Source: Chryseobacterium phocaeense (GTDB taxonomy: Bacteria; Bacteroidota; Bacteroidia; Flavobacteriales; Weeksellaceae). Taken from it: 64,000 nucleotides of DNA. The stretch covers positions 2,992,158-3,056,157 of the forward strand of contig NZ_LT827015.1 in the NCBI RefSeq assembly GCF_900169075.1, read 5' to 3'. Of this stretch, positions 25,091 through 32,676 are shown one piece after another. Within the stretch, counting starts at the first letter, position 1, and each line of letters opens with the position of its first letter. Made by a program: the position numbers and the translations under genes. Below the pieces are notes generated by a model, which searched no databases, was not told the DNA's origin, and saw only the letters and a list, made by a program, of their open reading frames with translations.

Positions 25091-25564
25091 ATGAGAAGCA
25101 TTTATATTACAGGAATGTCAGGGACAGGAAAGTCATCCGTTATTCAAAGCCTCAGCGAAAAAGGTTTTACGGCAATTGATACCGATTATGGGGATTGGAA
25201 AGAACTTTCCGTATCAGGTGACACCCAGGAATGGCTGTTAAAAGAAGAGAAAATTAAAAAATTACTTTCAAAACCGCTTACATCACCCGTTTTTATTGCC
25301 GGGTGTTGTTCTAACCAGGTTGCTCTCTATCCTTTTTTTGATTACATCCTGTTGCTTTCCGCCTCTCTTGAAACTATTCTTGAAAGGATTTCCAGGAGAA
25401 CTTCCAATCCCTATGGACAACTTCCGCATGAGCGCAACGAGATTATCCTGAATTTTGAAAATATCCAGCCTTTATTACAGGAAGGTGCCCATTTTGAATT
25501 TAATACTGAAATGATGGCTGTTGATGAAATAGCAGCATCGCTGGAACAACTGGCCACCACCTGA
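25091..25564 (+). CDS. P-loop kinase-like ATPase (157 aa)
   Basis: A small cytoplasmic nucleotide-binding protein of the shikimate/adenylate-kinase type. Walker A is GMSGTGKSS (residues 8-16), followed by the switch AIDTDYGDW. SPVFIAGCCSNQ and DYILLLSAS resemble the Walker B strand, and ERISRRTSNPYGQ is a lid-like segment. ATG at 25091 is preferred over the TTG three codons upstream. Substrate unknown. Its last 115 bases were duplicated downstream at 27218-27323 as part of a segmental duplication. Confidence 0.85.
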   Translation: MRSIYITGMSGTGKSSVIQSLSEKGFTAIDTDYGDWKELSVSGDTQEWLLKEEKIKKLLSKPLTSPVFIAGCCSNQVALYPFFDYILLLSASLETILERISRRTSNPYGQLPHERNEIILNFENIQPLLQEGAHFEFNTEMMAVDEIAASLEQLATT

Positions 25565-25571
25565 TAAAAAA

Positions 25572-25595
25572 GACTGTCTCATCAGTGAAACAGTC
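25572..25595 (-). terminator. Terminator of lectin gene 1
   Basis: A hairpin with arms GACTGT and ACAGTC, extended by TCA/TGA, is followed on the minus strand by TTTTTT. It lies between the convergent kinase and lectin genes. The duplicated copy is at 27330-27353. Confidence 0.75.
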
Positions 25596-25620
25596 CCGGT
25601 TATTTTAGAAATAAAACTCT

Positions 25621-26514
25621 TTACTTATTGCTCTTGATCACCTTGTGCTGAGAAGCAGTTTTATCCTGATACTCTATGTTTACAAGATAAACACCATCCG
25701 GCAGAGACGTACAGTCTATCCTTTCAGAGGATTTTCCTGTACCGGAAACGGTTTTTACTTTTTTCCCCGATGCATCGGTCATATGAACTGAAGAAATTCC
25801 CTTTTTACTTTCAATGGTCAGGAAATCAGTAACAGCGTTGGGATAAATTCTTACTGAGCTTTTATCTGTCTTAGCTTCGTCTGTTGAAAGAACCCCGTCA
25901 TATTCAATAACAAAAAACAGAATGTTTTGACCAGACAGATCATTCCACTGTCCTAGGTTTCCGAACGGCCATTGAGTAAGAGCCATCGCTACGAAGTCCT
26001 GGTTTCCATTGAAATTGTCCGGTTCAACAGGCGGCTGGTTCATTGGAAAGCCCCAGTTAGCATAAGCACTGGCTACCGGCATTCCCCCGTTCATAGGCGA
26101 CCCACCGCTCCAAAAAGGAGTTCCAGGATCCATGTTGTTGCCATTCATATTTCCATCCCACACCCATCTATTTGGATTTTGAATTTCACGTCCCCCAATC
26201 CACACATAAGAAGCATCCCCTCCATCCGGAGCTGTGGTATTAGCCAGAACAATTCCCGCCTGTGGAGACTGCAGTGCGGCAAGTATTCCATTTTGTTCTG
26301 CAGCATTGTTGATTTCTGCCAGATATCCCTGTCTGGATGCAGCGCAACTTGCGGCTATAGACCAAGGCCTTCCCTCCCTTACAAGGTGATAATTTTTCCC
26401 CCCCGTGCTAAATGAGTAAAAAGCAGATGTTGCAGGGCACTGGGCTTTCAGATTAGATTGACCAATGCTCATCAGACTGATGAGCGCCATCATAAGAAAA
26501 TTGTTTTTTTTCAT
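25621..26514 (-). CDS. T9SS-exported C-type lectin domain protein 1
   Basis: A 297-residue secreted protein; the ATG at 26514 gives a normal signal peptide (MKKNNFLMMALISLMSIG). The middle is a C-type lectin fold: AFYSFSTGGKNYHLV, SRQGYLAEINNAAEQNGIL, YVWIGG, EPDNFN, GQWNDL and FVIEYDG, with EPD and WND at the calcium/sugar-site positions. The last 75 residues are a type A T9SS sorting domain (VRIYPNAVTDFLTIES, DGVYLVNIEYQD), so it is probably attached at or released from the cell surface. Compared with lectin 2, the ends are nearly identical but the ligand-site half differs. Confidence 0.9.
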   Translation of the reverse strand: MKKNNFLMMALISLMSIGQSNLKAQCPATSAFYSFSTGGKNYHLVREGRPWSIAASCAASRQGYLAEINNAAEQNGILAALQSPQAGIVLANTTAPDGGDASYVWIGGREIQNPNRWVWDGNMNGNNMDPGTPFWSGGSPMNGGMPVASAYANWGFPMNQPPVEPDNFNGNQDFVAMALTQWPFGNLGQWNDLSGQNILFFVIEYDGVLSTDEAKTDKSSVRIYPNAVTDFLTIESKKGISSVHMTDASGKKVKTVSGTGKSSERIDCTSLPDGVYLVNIEYQDKTASQHKVIKSNK

Positions 26515-26537
26515 AATATTTGGTTTTAAATTCAGGG

Positions 26538-26570
26538 CGAAGATAAATACTTCCTGCCACAAAATCAAAA
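26538..26570 (-). promoter_or_regulatory. Promoter of lectin gene 1
   Basis: On the minus strand TTTTG (26566-26570), a 20-base spacer and TATCTTCG (26538-26545) resemble the Bacteroidota promoter. The same arrangement is kept in front of lectin 2. Confidence 0.5.
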
Positions 26571-26718
26571 ATCCAAAAGCCAACTAAAGCAATATAAAAA
26601 ACTGGTTTTTAACCATTTAAATCAATTTTCAGTAATTAAAAATATACATTTTAAGTTTTGTATCAATTTATATTTTGAAAAAAAACAATGTGATAATAAT
26701 ATTTTTTTGAAAAAACTT

Positions 26719-26821
26719 TTAATTAACAGTTCCCATATAGAAAAGCCCAAGACACTTTTGGTTTTCTTCAATGGTCAGAGACGCTTTCAAATGGTTCACG
26801 ATTGCCGGGGAACTCCAATTG
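26719..26821 (-). pseudogene. Nitroreductase remnant
   Basis: About 33 codons match the C-terminal end of the intact nitroreductase gene at 28432-28531, including the stop codon region. The remnant then stops matching at the deletion that joins it to the DoxX remnant. It is a by-product of the segmental duplication. Confidence 0.85.
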
Positions 26822-27220
26822 ATTAGTTATCGCTAAAAAGAGACATCAGCTTATGATGATCCCAGATCAGCAATATGATAACCGCAATCATCATCAGAGA
26901 GGTGATGATCCAGGTTCCGGTAAAGGAAAGGCTGATGGTGATGATCCAGATATTACTCAGTATAGTCAGAAACATAAGGGCGGCCCAATAGGGCATACCG
27001 CTGCATTATAAGTAAAATTCCGGCTATTATCTGACAAAGCCCTAAAAAATTCCAATACACCCTGTCTGGTACATCACTTCAAAAAAAGCCCCTATCGGAG
27101 TATCAGTAGAAAGCACGGTAAATCTGTTTCCCAATAATTTGGTAAGTCCTGAGGGGAAAAACGCAAAGCCCACCAGATACCTCAGGTTGATAATGATCCA
27201 TTGATTCCGTCTGTTTGTCC
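26822..27220 (-). pseudogene. DoxX-family gene remnant
   Basis: This stretch matches 29207-29604, the first two thirds of the intact DoxX gene. Small insertions and deletions (for example around 26980-27010) break the frame. It lacks the true start codon and the C-terminal third, and runs into the duplication junction at 27218-27221. It is a non-functional duplicate. Confidence 0.85.
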
Positions 27221-27221
27221 T

Positions 27222-27323
27222 GAATTTTGAAAATATCCAGCCTTTACCGATTTTGAATTTAATACTGAAGTGATGGCTGTTGAGGAAATAGCAGCATCGC
27301 TGGAACAATTGGCCACCACCTGA
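27222..27323 (+). pseudogene. Kinase 3'-end remnant
   Basis: The sequence matches the last 115 bases of the P-loop kinase gene (25450-25564), including its TGA stop, with a 13-base internal loss. No start codon or Walker motif is present. It marks the left boundary of the second duplicated unit. Confidence 0.85.
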
Positions 27324-27329
27324 TAAAAA

Positions 27330-27353
27330 GACTGTCTCATCAGTGAAACAGTC
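27330..27353 (-). terminator. Terminator of lectin gene 2
   Basis: This is the duplicated copy of the hairpin at 25572, with the same arms (GACTGT and ACAGTC) and a T-run on the minus strand. Confidence 0.75.
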
Positions 27354-27378
27354 CCGATTATTTTAGAAAGAAAACTCT

Positions 27379-28227
27379 TTACTTACTGCTCTTGATCACC
27401 TTGTGCTGAGAAGCAGTTTTATCCTGATACTCTATGTTTACAAGATAAACACCATCAGGCAGAGACGTACAGTCTATCTTTTCAGAGGATTTTCCTGTAC
27501 CGGAAACGGTTTTTACTTTTTTCCCCGATGCATCGATCATATGAACTGAGGAAATTCCCTTTTTACTTTCAATCGTCAGGAAATCAGTAACAGCGTTGGG
27601 ATAAATTCTTACTGAGCTTTTATCTGTCTTAGCTTCGTCTGTTGAAAGAACCCCGTCATATTCAATAACATAATATAATTCATTCGACCAACGTAAGTCA
27701 TTCCATTCTCCTGCATTACCTCCAGGCCAAGACGTTAAAGCCAACGCTAAATAATCCTGATTATTGTTGAAGTTATCTGGTTCGGCCACTCCCCAATGAA
27801 AATAAGCTCCATTAATTGGGTGCCCTCCACTACCGGGAGTTGCACCTTGCCAAAATTCTACATTAGAATTACTCCATTGCCAGGAGTCACTAGTTGTATT
27901 GACTCCTCCCAGCCATACATAGGATGCATTGCCTCCATCCTGAGCAGTGGTATTAGCCATAACAATTCCAGCCTGTGCAGATAACAGGGCAGCAAGTATT
28001 CCATTTTGTTCCGCCGCACTGTTAATTTCCGCCAGATATCCCTGTCTCGATGAAGCACAACCTGAAGCATCAAACCAACTACTTTGCTGTTTTACAAGCT
28101 GATAATTTTTCCCACCCGTGCTAAATGAGTAAAAAGCAGATGTTGCAGGGCACTGGGCTTTCAGATTAGATGGACCAATGCTCATCAGACTGATGAGCGC
28201 CATCATAAGAAAATTGTTTTTTTTCAT
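27379..28227 (-). CDS. T9SS-exported C-type lectin domain protein 2
   Basis: A 282-residue paralogue of lectin 1, with start at 28227. Signal peptide, first lectin strands and the T9SS sorting domain are almost identical to lectin 1. Between about residues 115 and 190 the sequence differs: YVWLGGVNTTSDSWQWSNS, a shorter loop, FHWGVAEPDNFNNNQDYLAL, GEWNDLRWSNELYYVIEYDG. The EPD and WND motifs are kept. The lectin fold recognises sugars or proteins through this loop region, so the two copies may bind different ligands. Confidence 0.9.
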   Translation of the reverse strand: MKKNNFLMMALISLMSIGPSNLKAQCPATSAFYSFSTGGKNYQLVKQQSSWFDASGCASSRQGYLAEINSAAEQNGILAALLSAQAGIVMANTTAQDGGNASYVWLGGVNTTSDSWQWSNSNVEFWQGATPGSGGHPINGAYFHWGVAEPDNFNNNQDYLALALTSWPGGNAGEWNDLRWSNELYYVIEYDGVLSTDEAKTDKSSVRIYPNAVTDFLTIESKKGISSVHMIDASGKKVKTVSGTGKSSEKIDCTSLPDGVYLVNIEYQDKTASQHKVIKSSK

Positions 28228-28431
28228 AATATTTGGTTTTAAATTCAGGTCGAAGATAAATACTTCCGGCCACAAAATCAAAAATCCAAAAGCCAACTAA
28301 AGCAATACAATAAACTGGTTTTTAACCATTTAAATCAATTTCCAGTAATTAAAAATATACATTTTAAATTTTGTATCAATTTATATTTTGAAAAAAAACA
28401 ATGTGATAATAATATTTTTTTGAAAAAACTT

Positions 28432-28944
28432 TTAATTAACAGTTCCCATATAGAAAAGCCCAAGACACTTCTGATTTTCTTCAATGGTCAGAGACGCTTT
28501 CAAATGGTTTACGATTGCCGGGGAGCTCCAGTAGCAACCTACATTATGGGCTGTACAGGTAAGATACATATTCTGAACTGCCATAGAGACGGCAGCAATT
28601 TCTTCCCATTCCGGCACCATACCACTGAAATTAACCACGATAGAAACCACGGTATCCGCTTTATTGATTTTAAAGCCAATATCCTGGTATTTTTTTTCTA
28701 AAAAGGTCTGTTCAGATTGGGTTGCTTTATAGATGGACTGCATTTCTGCAGCGAGCTGAGATTTTTCTTCTCCCCTGAATACCTTAAACCGCCAGGGTTT
28801 TGTACGCTTATGATTGGGAGCCAAACTTGCTGAATGTAAGATTTCATCCAGGATTTCCTGTGGTATTGCAGTTTCTGTATAATCTTTCGGAAAAATACTT
28901 CTCCTTTGTTCTATGATTTCTTTTAAAATTTCCGCTTTATTCAT
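28432..28944 (-). CDS. Nitroreductase family protein (YdjA-like)
   Basis: A 170-residue flavin-dependent oxidoreductase of the minimal nitroreductase type. Visible features are IIEQRRSIFPKDY (FMN-phosphate contact), HSASLAPNHKRTKPWRF, the MAVQNMYLTCTAHNVGCYWSS helix and ENQKCLGLFYMG at the C-terminus. Physiological substrate unknown; FMN-dependent NAD(P)H oxidation is expected from the family. It lies 41 bases after the DoxX gene on the same strand. Confidence 0.88.
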   Translation of the reverse strand: MNKAEILKEIIEQRRSIFPKDYTETAIPQEILDEILHSASLAPNHKRTKPWRFKVFRGEEKSQLAAEMQSIYKATQSEQTFLEKKYQDIGFKINKADTVVSIVVNFSGMVPEWEEIAAVSMAVQNMYLTCTAHNVGCYWSSPAIVNHLKASLTIEENQKCLGLFYMGTVN

Positions 28945-28985
28945 GATGCAAATTTACAACATGAAAGTGAATGCATAGTGGTAAT

Positions 28986-29624
28986 TTACACCTGATTCTT
29001 TACATGTAAGTTAAGTTTTTTATACATTCTATAATTAGAGATTAAAAAGGTAAAGATTATCAGAATTACCAGCGTTCTTACAATCCATTGCTCCGGACCT
29101 TTTTCCACCGGCCCCGGCACTGATAAACCCAGGAGACAAACTGTGTAGATAATCCCGGCATTGATCCAGATACGGCCCGGATCCGGATAAGATTCTATAG
29201 TCATTGAATGGTTATCGCTAAAAAGAGGCATCAGCTTATGATGATCCCAGATCAGCAATATGATAACCGCAATCATCATCAGAGAGGTGATGATCCAGGT
29301 TCCGGTAAAGGAAAGGCTGATGGTGATGATCCAGATATTACTGAGTATAGCCAGAAACATAAGGGCGCCCAAAAGGGCATACCGCTGCGTCATCAGTAAA
29401 ATTCCGGCTATTATCTGACAAAGCCCTAAAAAATTCCAATACACCCCTGTCCGGTACATCGCTTCAAAAAAAGCCCCTATCGGAGTATCAGTAGAAAGCA
29501 CGGTAAATCTGTTTCCCAGTAATTTGGTAAGTCCTGAGGGGAAAAACGCAGAGCCCACCAGATACCTCAGGTGAATAATGATCCATTGATTCCGTCTGTT
29601 TGTCCTTAGTTTTTGAAATACCAT
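28986..29624 (-). CDS. DoxX-family membrane protein
   Basis: A 212-residue integral membrane protein. The N-terminal half shows the DoxX pattern (RYLVGSAFFPSGLTKLLGNRF, LGLCQIIAGILLM, ALLGALMFLAILSNI, IITSLMMIAVIILLIWDH). A second part has two more helices near residues 150 and 185. Family members are linked to thiol/redox functions of membranes, but no catalytic residues can be assigned. Probably co-transcribed with the nitroreductase. Confidence 0.75.
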   Translation of the reverse strand: MVFQKLRTNRRNQWIIIHLRYLVGSAFFPSGLTKLLGNRFTVLSTDTPIGAFFEAMYRTGVYWNFLGLCQIIAGILLMTQRYALLGALMFLAILSNIWIITISLSFTGTWIITSLMMIAVIILLIWDHHKLMPLFSDNHSMTIESYPDPGRIWINAGIIYTVCLLGLSVPGPVEKGPEQWIVRTLVILIIFTFLISNYRMYKKLNLHVKNQV

Positions 29625-29635
29625 GGGGTTCTGGG

Positions 29636-29672
29636 TTGTAGGGTTTTAGAGTTTTAGAGTTTTAGAGTTAAA
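29636..29672. repeat. GTTTTAGA short tandem repeat
   Basis: The 9-base unit GTTTTAGAG is repeated about three times (GGGTTTTAGA, GTTTTAGA, GTTTTAGA) upstream of the DoxX gene. It is non-coding. Confidence 0.6.
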
Positions 29673-29769
29673 AAAACCTCTTTAGATTTTCAAAACGTTC
29701 TGCAAAAGTCTCTGAAATTATACTTTCGTCTCACATCTGATATCTGATATCTTGCATCTTGATTCCAAT

Positions 29770-30219
29770 CTAAATCACCTCCACAATCTTCTGGTGAATA
29801 TTATTCAGCGTGAATGCATCACCCGGCTTCATCCCCATCATCTTTTTAGCCATGGGACTTTCCGGAGAAATAGCGTAGAAACGGTCGCCTTCGAAAAAAA
29901 ATTCACCTAATGAAACAGAGATATAAAACCTTGCCTTATTGGTTATCACCAGAGACCCGAGCTGTACCCGAGCTGTAGTGGTATTCAAAACTTTTGACAT
30001 ATTTCTCTTAAGATCATTCAAGGCGCCCAGCTGACGCTGCATCTGGTAGATCTCTTCCTGCATTTCCTCCCTCATACTGTCATATTTAGGAGTCTTCTTA
30101 ATATCACGGCTTGCTTCCAGCGTAAATTCAATAAAGTTTTTAAGTTTTTCTATTTTTTCAGAGATCACGGTTTTCACGTAATCCCGTATGTCACTTTTCT
30201 CAAATACGATCTTCTCCAT
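29770..30219 (-). CDS. GreA/GreB-family transcription factor-like protein
   Basis: A 149-residue protein with the Gre layout: an N-terminal helical coiled-coil hairpin (residues 10-75, rich in K, E, M) and a C-terminal FKBP-like domain ending AISPESPMAKKMMGMKPGD, the Gre signature around SP-x(5)-ll-g-k-GD. Gre factors enter the polymerase secondary channel and rescue backtracked complexes. The coiled coil here lacks an obvious acidic tip pair, so cleavage activity is uncertain. Confidence 0.8.
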   Translation of the reverse strand: MEKIVFEKSDIRDYVKTVISEKIEKLKNFIEFTLEASRDIKKTPKYDSMREEMQEEIYQMQRQLGALNDLKRNMSKVLNTTTARVQLGSLVITNKARFYISVSLGEFFFEGDRFYAISPESPMAKKMMGMKPGDAFTLNNIHQKIVEVI

Positions 30220-30370
30220 AAATCTAATCTTTACATAAAGATAATAATTTTTTAAAACAATAATTGATATTTTCGTTCTTCATTCGTGAAGCTGAGGCCT
30301 AAATACCGGGATGAAAAATTTTAAAAATCCGGAAGCTACAGGTTTGTGGATCATTCCGAAAAATACATTA

Positions 30371-30400
30371 AAAAAGCCCTGTATTTCTACAAGGCTTTAT
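30371..30400 (-). terminator. Terminator of the SRPBCC gene
   Basis: Read on the minus strand: AAAGCC, TGTA, loop, TACA, GGCTTT with one internal mismatch, then TTTTTAA, 3 bases after the stop. Confidence 0.7.
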
Positions 30401-30403
30401 TCT

Positions 30404-30934
30404 TTACTGTTCAGAGACCTTTTTAAGGTCTGCCAGTCCCTGGTCAAACATTGTGGTCATATTTCTGTCCATCATGGGTTTCATAATCTTCATCATGGTA
30501 TTCAGCTCATTATCCATTGCCCAGGTTACTTTGGTCCCGTTTCCTTCCGGAGTTAAGGTAAAAGTAGCCACAGCATCTCCTTCAAACGGCTTGATAAAAT
30601 GAAGTTTGGTGATCATTTTTTCATTGGGCACAAGCTCACTGATGGCATGCTCACCCTCTCCCACCTGATTATTTCCTTTCCAGTGATAAGAGTCGCCTAC
30701 TTTGTCGCCCGCACCGGAATACGTGATCACAATATCTTTATCTGCCTTGGAGAAAGGATCCCATACATTATATTCTTTCAAAGAACCTAAATGCTGCCAC
30801 ACTTTTTCTTTCGGGGCATTGATGACCACAGATCTTTCAAAATGATTCTTTTTATCGAAAGCAAATATGGCAATAAGGGCATAAAGTGCCACTAAAATAA
30901 TGATGCCTACAAGAATTTTTAAGAATGTTTTCAT
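30404..30934 (-). CDS. SRPBCC (polyketide cyclase/START-like) family protein
   Basis: A 176-residue protein: one N-terminal membrane segment (residues 5-25, ILVGIIILVALYALIAIFAF), then a helix-grip domain. Typical SRPBCC features are RSVVINAPKEKVWQHLGSL, YNVWDPFSKAD, a WKGN strand, and TKVTWAMDNELN before the long C-terminal helix. The fold binds hydrophobic ligands; ligand unknown. A membrane-anchored location is inferred. Confidence 0.85.
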   Translation of the reverse strand: MKTFLKILVGIIILVALYALIAIFAFDKKNHFERSVVINAPKEKVWQHLGSLKEYNVWDPFSKADKDIVITYSGAGDKVGDSYHWKGNNQVGEGEHAISELVPNEKMITKLHFIKPFEGDAVATFTLTPEGNGTKVTWAMDNELNTMMKIMKPMMDRNMTTMFDQGLADLKKVSEQ

Positions 30935-31030
30935 AGTTTTTTATATTTGGGTTTTAATTTTTGTATGAATTACAGATGATGTCAAAATTAATTATTCCAT
31001 CCTCATTTCAACTTCTCCTATGACAAGATA

Positions 31031-32485
31031 TTAGACTTTTGCTTTTTTATAAAGTCCCAATTCACTTAACGTAACAGGAACCGGTGATTTTGTAATATTA
31101 AGCCTGAGTTTACGAACAGTTAAAGGTTCATCCAACTTAATCAGCCGCTTCGCGCCAATGCTTGTTCCATCATAAATCCTTTTCCAGGCATTATCTTTAA
31201 AAACTTCAATAGTATAAGCTTCAATCCTCTGGCCTAAAGGAATATACTCCTGCAGGCTAATAATATCAAATGTCTGAGGTGACGGAAGACTTACCTCCAG
31301 GCTTGCTTCATGAATAGTATCCTGTGTGATCCAAAAACTTCGTTTATCCCCATCCAATACAGCGGCCGGCTCATGGTTTTTATCTCTGGTACTCGTAGAT
31401 TGGATGGTGGCCCCCTTTGCCAGATTATGGGCAAAAGTCTTCTTTAGCATAGTTCCGAAGGACTTCAGGGCTGCCACATCATCTGCATGCATCTGTCCTG
31501 TAGTGTCCGGTGCCAGGCCTAAATCCAGGCTTGCTCCGCGCCCTACGCTTTTGAGATAAAGCTCGAATAAAACCTCCGGGGTTTTGGGCTTTTCCCGTGC
31601 ATGAAAAAACCAGCCTTTTCTAAGGGGAACATCACATTCTGCCGGCATCCAGTATTTTCCATTTCTGATGCCCGCAGGACTTTGCGGATAATTAGCCTGC
31701 CCGGGAACCGCCTCGCTTTTCCCTTCTGCAGGCATGGGCGTAAAAGTTGCCCAGCTGGTTTCCGCAGCATATCCCTCTTCATTGCCTACCCATCTTACAT
31801 CCCAGCCCACATCACTGAATATATTGGCCATGGGCTGCATTTTGCGGGTGATAGCCCAGGTATTCTTCCAATCGTAATACACCGTATTGTCAATGCTTCT
31901 TGTTTCCCTGGCACCTCCGTAATAGCCGTCTCCTCCATTTGCCCCGTCATGCCAGCTCATAAAAAGATTCCCGTAATTGCTGTATAGTTCTTTTAGCTGA
32001 TCCTGATAAATACTGAGGTACTCTGCCTTTCCATATACGGGATTGTTTCTGTCCCAGGGAGAACAATATACCCCGAACGCCAGTCCGTATTTTTGGGCTG
32101 CAAGCTGAATCTCTTTCACCATATCTCCTTTACCGTTTTTAAAGGGGCTTTTCGAAATATTATAGGAAGTTGTTTTCGTGGGCCATAAGGCAAATCCATC
32201 ATGATGTTTTGCTACTAAAATGATCCCTTTCAGTCCTCCTGATCTGGCGGCTTTTACAATTTGTTCGGCATCAAAATCGGTAGGATTGAAGATCTGAGGA
32301 TCAGCATCACCATACCCCCATTCTTTATCTTCAAAGGTTGTTGGTGTAAAGTGGATCAGCCCGTACATTTCTATATCATGCCAGGCTAATTGTCTTTCGG
32401 AAGGAACAGCTCCATAGGGCTTGATAGCTTGCTGTGCATTCACAGAGCCAGACAGGAAAAGACAGTAAAAAAGAATTTTCTTCAT
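31031..32485 (-). CDS. Alpha-L-fucosidase (GH29) with discoidin-like C-terminus
   Basis: A 484-residue secreted glycosidase; the ATG at 32485 gives a signal peptide ending at about VNAQ. The GH29 barrel shows WHDIEMYGLIHF, AKHHDGFALWPT, FGVYCSPWDRN and SWHDGANGG, whose Asp is at the usual nucleophile position. The last 120 residues (TSTRDKNHEPAAVLDG, SFWITQD, LEVSLP) resemble an F5/8 type C (discoidin) carbohydrate-binding module. It removes terminal fucose from glycans outside the inner membrane. No sorting domain is present. Confidence 0.93.
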   Translation of the reverse strand: MKKILFYCLFLSGSVNAQQAIKPYGAVPSERQLAWHDIEMYGLIHFTPTTFEDKEWGYGDADPQIFNPTDFDAEQIVKAARSGGLKGIILVAKHHDGFALWPTKTTSYNISKSPFKNGKGDMVKEIQLAAQKYGLAFGVYCSPWDRNNPVYGKAEYLSIYQDQLKELYSNYGNLFMSWHDGANGGDGYYGGARETRSIDNTVYYDWKNTWAITRKMQPMANIFSDVGWDVRWVGNEEGYAAETSWATFTPMPAEGKSEAVPGQANYPQSPAGIRNGKYWMPAECDVPLRKGWFFHAREKPKTPEVLFELYLKSVGRGASLDLGLAPDTTGQMHADDVAALKSFGTMLKKTFAHNLAKGATIQSTSTRDKNHEPAAVLDGDKRSFWITQDTIHEASLEVSLPSPQTFDIISLQEYIPLGQRIEAYTIEVFKDNAWKRIYDGTSIGAKRLIKLDEPLTVRKLRLNITKSPVPVTLSELGLYKKAKV

Positions 32486-32631
32486 ATCAGTATAATTACT
32501 GTTAATCATAGTTTTTGTCAAACTTATCTTTTCCTCCTCATGCCACTATGCTCCCGTGACAAAATCAATTAAAGATAATGCATTTTTGTCATATCCTGAT
32601 ATCCGGGCATTATTTTTGTGCATTTCAGCTT

Positions 32632-32648
32632 TGATTCACGATGAATCA
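32632..32648. promoter_or_regulatory. Palindrome between the fucosidase and M3 peptidase genes
   Basis: TGATTCA-CGA-TGAATCA is a perfect 7-bp inverted repeat in the divergent intergenic region, 28 bases before the M3 peptidase start. No regulator gene is adjacent. Confidence 0.4.
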
Positions 32649-32676
32649 TTAAATTTACCTACCTAAAAATCAAAAA

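Larger units (their letters stand above)
25446..29605. repeat. Tandem segmental duplication (kinase end to DoxX start)
   Basis: Copy 1 spans 25446-27221 and copy 2 27218-29605. Each unit runs from the 3' end of the P-loop kinase through a lectin gene and a nitroreductase gene to the first codons of the DoxX gene. The junction near 27218-27221 shares the four bases TCCT with both parent sites (25446-25449 and 29602-29605), as expected for a microhomology-mediated tandem duplication. Copy 1 later lost about 670 bp between the nitroreductase and DoxX parts; lectins, promoters and terminators were kept. Confidence 0.9.

Noticed and set aside
27042..27308. 88-codon minus-strand frame across the duplication junction
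   Set aside because: It is a chimera of the DoxX remnant and antisense kinase sequence with no normal start.
25621..28227. Diversity-generating retroelement acting on the lectins
   Set aside because: No reverse transcriptase, accessory protein or template repeat with adenine-specific changes is seen in the window.
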